Of a stretch of DNA of 8,192 nt, positions 5,838 through 8,192 are shown piece by piece. The number at the start of each line of letters is the position of its first letter. Position 1 is the stretch's first letter. The notes beneath the pieces were generated by a model. That model did not search any database. It saw only the letters and a program-made list of their open reading frames with translations, and had not been told where the DNA came from. Source of the stretch: Candidatus Adiutrix sp. (GTDB lineage: Bacteria > Desulfobacterota > Desulfarculia > Adiutricales > Adiutricaceae); the NCBI GenBank assembly GCA_031283395.1, contig JAITBV010000014.1, forward strand, positions 1 through 8,192. The letters run 5' to 3'. The position numbers and the translations under genes were made by a program.

Positions 5838-6492
5838 CGGAAAGAAGACGGCGGGCGCCGAGATAATATTCGCCTCCAGCCCGGTCGTCCAGGCTGCTCT
5901 CCTGAACGGCCTGCCCCCGCCTGGGGCTGTGGATAAAGCGGTTATTACCTGTGTAAATGCCGACATGGGTGACGCGCTTTTGACGCCCGAAGAAGACCAG
6001 GTCTCCGGGAACAAGATTCGGGCGGGCCACGGCTTGGCCCAGGCCGATCATCTCCCGGCTGGAGCGCGGCAGCCGGACCCCGTGCTGGCCGTAGACCCAG
6101 CCGACAAAGCCGCTGCAGTCGAAGCCTGTCTGGGGGGAAGTGCCGCCGAACCTGTAAGGCCGGCCCACCTGGGAAAAGGCTGTTTCCAGGATGCTCCCGG
6201 CCGAAGGCGGATTACGGACGGCTCCTAAGCTCCCGGAATCCCGGACGGCCAGCCGCGACTCGGCCTTTTGGAGCAGCCGGGCCTCCGGGTCGGACAAGGC
6301 CGGAGCCAGGAGGGACTCTGAAAAAAATAGGCCTACTCCCAGGAGGGCCGCGATCCGGTCCTCAAAGACCCGATCGGACAGTGGACCAGACCGCCCGGCC
6401 GGGAAGGCCGCGCAACCGGCCGCCAGAAAAAAAAAGACCCATCCCGCCAGCCCCCTCCAAGAGCAAGGGGCCGACCGGCGGCCATCTCTCAT
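5827..6492 (-). CDS. NlpC/P60 peptidoglycan hydrolase lipoprotein
   Basis: The 221-residue product is a predicted cell-wall endopeptidase of the NlpC/P60 family, which cuts peptide stems of peptidoglycan. From the ATG at 6492, residues 1-27 form a lipoprotein signal: basic start MRDGRR, hydrophobic WVFFFLAAGC, lipobox LAAGC with the lipidated Cys27. A linker of about 75 residues follows. The catalytic domain (about 102-217) has the nucleophile Cys126 in GFDCSGFVGWVY, His176 in VTHVGIYTG as catalytic base, and His188 in RFIHSPRRG as third polar residue; PGDLVFFG is the usual strand between. Anchoring in the envelope is implied. A GTG at 6501 has better-spaced AAGG (nine bases) and would add three residues; a TTG at 6543 is less likely. 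A well-formed minus-strand promoter lies at 6600-6571. Confidence 0.92.
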   Translation of the reverse strand: MRDGRRSAPCSWRGLAGWVFFFLAAGCAAFPAGRSGPLSDRVFEDRIAALLGVGLFFSESLLAPALSDPEARLLQKAESRLAVRDSGSLGAVRNPPSAGSILETAFSQVGRPYRFGGTSPQTGFDCSGFVGWVYGQHGVRLPRSSREMIGLGQAVARPNLVPGDLVFFGRQKRVTHVGIYTGNNRFIHSPRRGQAVQESSLDDRAGGEYYLGARRLLSGED

Positions 6493-6570
6493 CCGCGCCA
6501 CGGCGCTGAACCTTACCCAGCCCGCCGCCGGGTGGCTCGACAATGGGGGATCAGGCTGAACATATTGAAG

Positions 6571-6600
6571 AGTTTAGCATTTCCCGCCCGGACCTGTCAA
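6571..6600 (-). promoter_or_regulatory. Sigma70-type promoter of the NlpC/P60 lipoprotein gene
   Basis: On the minus strand a perfect -35 TTGACA (6600-6595) is followed, after 18 bp, by TAAACT (6576-6571). TG one base upstream (6579-6578) makes an extended -10. The start of transcription would fall near 6564, leaving a leader of about 70 bases before the lipoprotein ATG. Confidence 0.65.
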
Positions 6601-6621
6601 GGCGGCGAAATTACCGTCTTG
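6598..6621. repeat. Inverted repeat (candidate operator) between two divergent promoters
   Basis: The arms CAAGGCGG (6598-6605) and CCGTCTTG (6614-6621) are complementary at seven of eight positions around an 8-base spacer. The dyad centre (6609.5) is also the exact midpoint between the two -35 boxes and between the two -10 boxes. A dimeric regulator bound here would overlap both -35 elements. Part of the symmetry comes from the -35 boxes themselves, so this may be promoter geometry rather than an operator. Confidence 0.4.
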
Positions 6622-6648
6622 CCGCAATCAGGAGATTTATGCTATACT
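6619..6648 (+). promoter_or_regulatory. Sigma70-type promoter of the degenerate-GGDEF gene
   Basis: TTGCCG (6619-6624), an 18-bp spacer and TATACT (6643-6648) with TG one base upstream (6640-6641) form an extended -10 promoter. Predicted start is near 6655, giving a leader of about 68 bases to the ATG at 6723. Confidence 0.6.
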
Positions 6649-6722
6649 TTTGCCAATTTCCGTCCGCCCGGGGCTTGGCCGCGGGCGCGATTTAAAATTT
6701 CGGATGGCGCCCCTCTGAACCA

Positions 6723-7733
6723 ATGACCGAACCAAACCTGACCCCCGCAACAGACGATTCCAACTTTTGCCCTGAACTCTTGAGGCTGATGGAAGTGGCC
6801 ATTCTCCGGCGGACGGCCCCCAAAAGTTATGACCTGGAGGGCCTGGTCCCCGATTTTTATCTCCGGCTGTTTCCGCCTGACGCCGATGGCACCGCCTGTC
6901 AGGCTCCCTGGAACCGTTCGCCCATGCTGGAATTTTTCCTGGGCGAGGCCGAAGAATTTTTCGAGTCCGGGCCGAAACCGGGGGACAGCCTGTCTTCGGG
7001 CCTGTGGGTGGAAAACCTGGACTCCGGGGAGGAACTGCCTCTTATGGCCACGGCCAGGGCTTTGAAAAACCGTCAACTCCTCCTGATCCAGACCATGCGC
7101 GAGGAATACGCCCAGAGAGTCCGGCTCACGCGCCGCTTCCAGGCGGACCTCCGCTCCCGGGTGGACCTCAGGGAAAAGCGAAAAATCACGACCAACAGCT
7201 TGTTGAAGAACGCCAAGAAGAAGAATCCCTTCGACCCCCTCACCAAGCTCTACAACCGCGAAGCCCTGATGGACCTTTTGCAGGCCCAGATCGCCTGCCT
7301 CCCCCTCCACGCCCCCAACCTGGCGATCATCATGATGAGCCTTGACCAACTCGAAGGCCCCGGAGAAGATACCGGGACGGGCGGCGACGACCTTTTGCGC
7401 CAGCTCGGGCAGGTCCTGAGACGATACCTGAGAAAGAGCGATGCGGCGGTCCACTATGGCGGCGGAGTGTTTTTCATAGTCGCCCCGGGAACCACCCTGC
7501 CCCAATCCATCATGGCGGCCGAGCGGCTGATCACGCTGTTCAAGGAATATGATTTCGGCCTCGGCCGCCCGGTCCGCCCCTATCTGGGCTGCACCATCTA
7601 CCGGCCGGGCGAGGAGACCAGGGAGTTCGTGGTCCGGGCTCGCCAGGCTCTTCTGGACGCTGTCAAGACCGGGCCCAACACCATCGGCCAGCGCGACCCC
7701 TCGGGAAAAACAGCGGCCGGCCCAGCCGCCTGA
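6723..7733 (+). CDS. PAS-like / degenerate GGDEF protein, probably not a cyclase
   Basis: The 336-residue protein has no signal or membrane segment. Residues about 15-125 look like a PAS-type sensory domain, with an MLEFFLGEAEEFFESG helix and GLWVENLDSGEELPLMATAR strands. A basic, helical, probably coiled-coil linker follows (about 125-168). Residues about 170-320 are a GGDEF fold: entry motif DPLTKLYNREAL (171-182), GGDDLLRQLGQVLRR, and the hairpin HYGGGVFFIVAPG. The signature reads GGGVF (246-250) instead of GGDEF. The metal-binding Asp pair is reduced to SLD (206-208) and the nucleotide-contacting Asn is missing, so diguanylate cyclase activity is very unlikely. RKSD (237-240) lies exactly five residues before the signature, where the RxxD inhibitory site binds c-di-GMP. 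The ATG at 6723 has no evident Shine-Dalgarno sequence. It is transcribed towards groES, which has its own promoter. Confidence 0.85.
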   Translation: MTEPNLTPATDDSNFCPELLRLMEVAILRRTAPKSYDLEGLVPDFYLRLFPPDADGTACQAPWNRSPMLEFFLGEAEEFFESGPKPGDSLSSGLWVENLDSGEELPLMATARALKNRQLLLIQTMREEYAQRVRLTRRFQADLRSRVDLREKRKITTNSLLKNAKKKNPFDPLTKLYNREALMDLLQAQIACLPLHAPNLAIIMMSLDQLEGPGEDTGTGGDDLLRQLGQVLRRYLRKSDAAVHYGGGVFFIVAPGTTLPQSIMAAERLITLFKEYDFGLGRPVRPYLGCTIYRPGEETREFVVRARQALLDAVKTGPNTIGQRDPSGKTAAGPAA

Positions 7734-7808
7734 CCTCCCCGCCAGCCACCCCAAATCCCCTTGTTTACCACGATCCCCGGCCAGTTTTGAAAAAAAACAG
7801 CCCCAGGC

Positions 7809-7836
7809 TTGACAAAGGGGCGGCGATGGTTATCTT
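7809..7836 (+). promoter_or_regulatory. groES promoter
   Basis: A perfect -35 TTGACA (7809-7814) is followed by a 16-bp spacer and TATCTT (7831-7836) as -10. The expected start near 7843 falls right at the CIRCE element, the usual arrangement for HrcA-repressed chaperonin operons. The rest of 7734-7923 shows no gene. Confidence 0.7.
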
Positions 7837-7843
7837 TTCTCCG

Positions 7844-7870
7844 TTAGCAGTAATACCTTCCGATTGCTAA
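7844..7870. promoter_or_regulatory. CIRCE operator (HrcA binding site), diverged form
   Basis: The left arm TTAGCAGTA and right arm GATTGCTAA are each 9 bases with exactly 9 bases between. The CIRCE consensus is TTAGCACTC-N9-GAGTGCTAA: seven of nine bases match on the left and eight of nine on the right. The outer six bases TTAGCA/TGCTAA are perfect. Position at the predicted groES transcription start supports repression by HrcA, relieved on heat shock. hrcA itself is not in the window. Confidence 0.85.
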
Positions 7871-7923
7871 TTTTACCGGAAAATTCCGGCATAACAACTA
7901 CTTGGATTGGAAAGGAGTCAGAC

Positions 7924-8192
7924 ATGAACGTTCGTCCTTTGTCGGACCGCGTCCTGGTCAAACGAGTCGAAGAGGAAGAAACCACCAAAGGCGGGATCAT
8001 CATCCCCGATACCGCCAAGGAAAAACCCCAACAGGGCAAAGTTATGGCCGTGGGCGAGGGCAAACTTCTGGACAACGGCACCCGCATCCACCCCGGGGTC
8101 AAAGTCGGTGAATTGGTTCTGTTCGGCAAGTATTCCGGAACGGAAATCAAAATCGACGGCCAGGAATACCTGATTCTCCGCGAAGACGACAT
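7924..8192 (+). CDS. groES: GroES co-chaperonin, cut by the window edge
   Basis: This is the 10-kDa co-chaperonin that caps the GroEL folding chamber. The 89 visible residues cover nearly the whole protein (family usually 95-97). They start [14 protein letters not shown], continue through the mobile loop [20 protein letters not shown] (16-35) that contacts GroEL, then [35 protein letters not shown] and EYLILREDD. The last few codons lie beyond position 8192. AAAGGAG at 7911-7917, six bases before the ATG, fixes the start. A dedicated promoter and a CIRCE operator lie upstream, so the gene is probably heat-inducible under HrcA, and groEL is expected next. Confidence 0.98.
   Translation, partial: MNVRPLSDRVLVKRVEEEETTKGGIIIPDTAKEKPQQGKVMAVGEGKLLDNGTRIHPGVKVGELVLFGKYSGTEIKIDGQEYLILREDD

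Noticed and set aside
6513..6563. Sixteen-codon ORF (ATG at 6563, TAA at 6513) at the predicted start of the lipoprotein transcript
   Set aside because: It has no ribosome site, an Arg-rich meaningless peptide and no sign of attenuator structure; it is probably chance, though its stop lies next to the AAGG before GTG 6501.
6642..7754. Long open frame of 370 codons on the minus strand opposite the GGDEF-like gene
   Set aside because: It is the antisense frame of a gene with clear domain motifs. Its translation is low-information and matches no family pattern, and high GC content makes such shadows common.
7708..7800. Terminator after the GGDEF-like gene
   Set aside because: A small GCGGC/GCCGC stem lies near the stop codon but there is no T-tract behind it; the nearby A-run (7789-7797) is not preceded by a stem.

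Overview
The window is GC-rich and gene-dense. It looks like a chromosomal segment from an anaerobic member of the old Deltaproteobacteria (Desulfobacterota-like). This placement is inference: it rests on the CIRCE-regulated groES, the small cytoplasmic ferredoxin with CPKLD and VPCCGG motifs, the Cys-rich zinc-ribbon protein, and a TPR protein of a type I associate with that group. I see no tRNA, rRNA, CRISPR array, insertion sequence or attachment site.

Positions 1-4750 form one long block on the minus strand, probably one or two operons. In transcription order it holds: YggT-like membrane protein, YggU/DUF167 protein, a small cupin, a TPR protein, an unrecognised basic protein, a TctC/Bug-type periplasmic binding protein, a STAS-MlaE fusion permease, and the first codons of what is probably the MlaF-type ATPase. 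Gaps are 65 bp or less and two junctions overlap. The last three genes suggest an envelope lipid-transport (Mla-like) locus led by an unusual periplasmic binding protein.

Positions 4751-4854 are a short divergent region containing hairpins with T-tracts and a TATAAT box. From there the plus strand carries a ferredoxin-domain protein and a small eight-cysteine zinc-ribbon protein (4855-5796). These converge on a minus-strand NlpC/P60 lipoprotein (5827-6492).

Positions 6493-6722 hold a compact pair of divergent promoters arranged with striking mirror symmetry around a dyad. The leftward one serves the lipoprotein. The rightward one serves a PAS-like/degenerate GGDEF protein (6723-7733). The window ends with the groES promoter, a diverged but clearly recognisable CIRCE operator, and groES, cut off by the window edge; groEL presumably follows.

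Most genes are housekeeping or conserved-hypothetical, and I do not see a clear undescribed system. The points most worth a second look are the symmetric divergent promoters, the catalytically dead GGDEF protein that keeps its RxxD site, and the TctC-like protein coupled to an Mla transporter.
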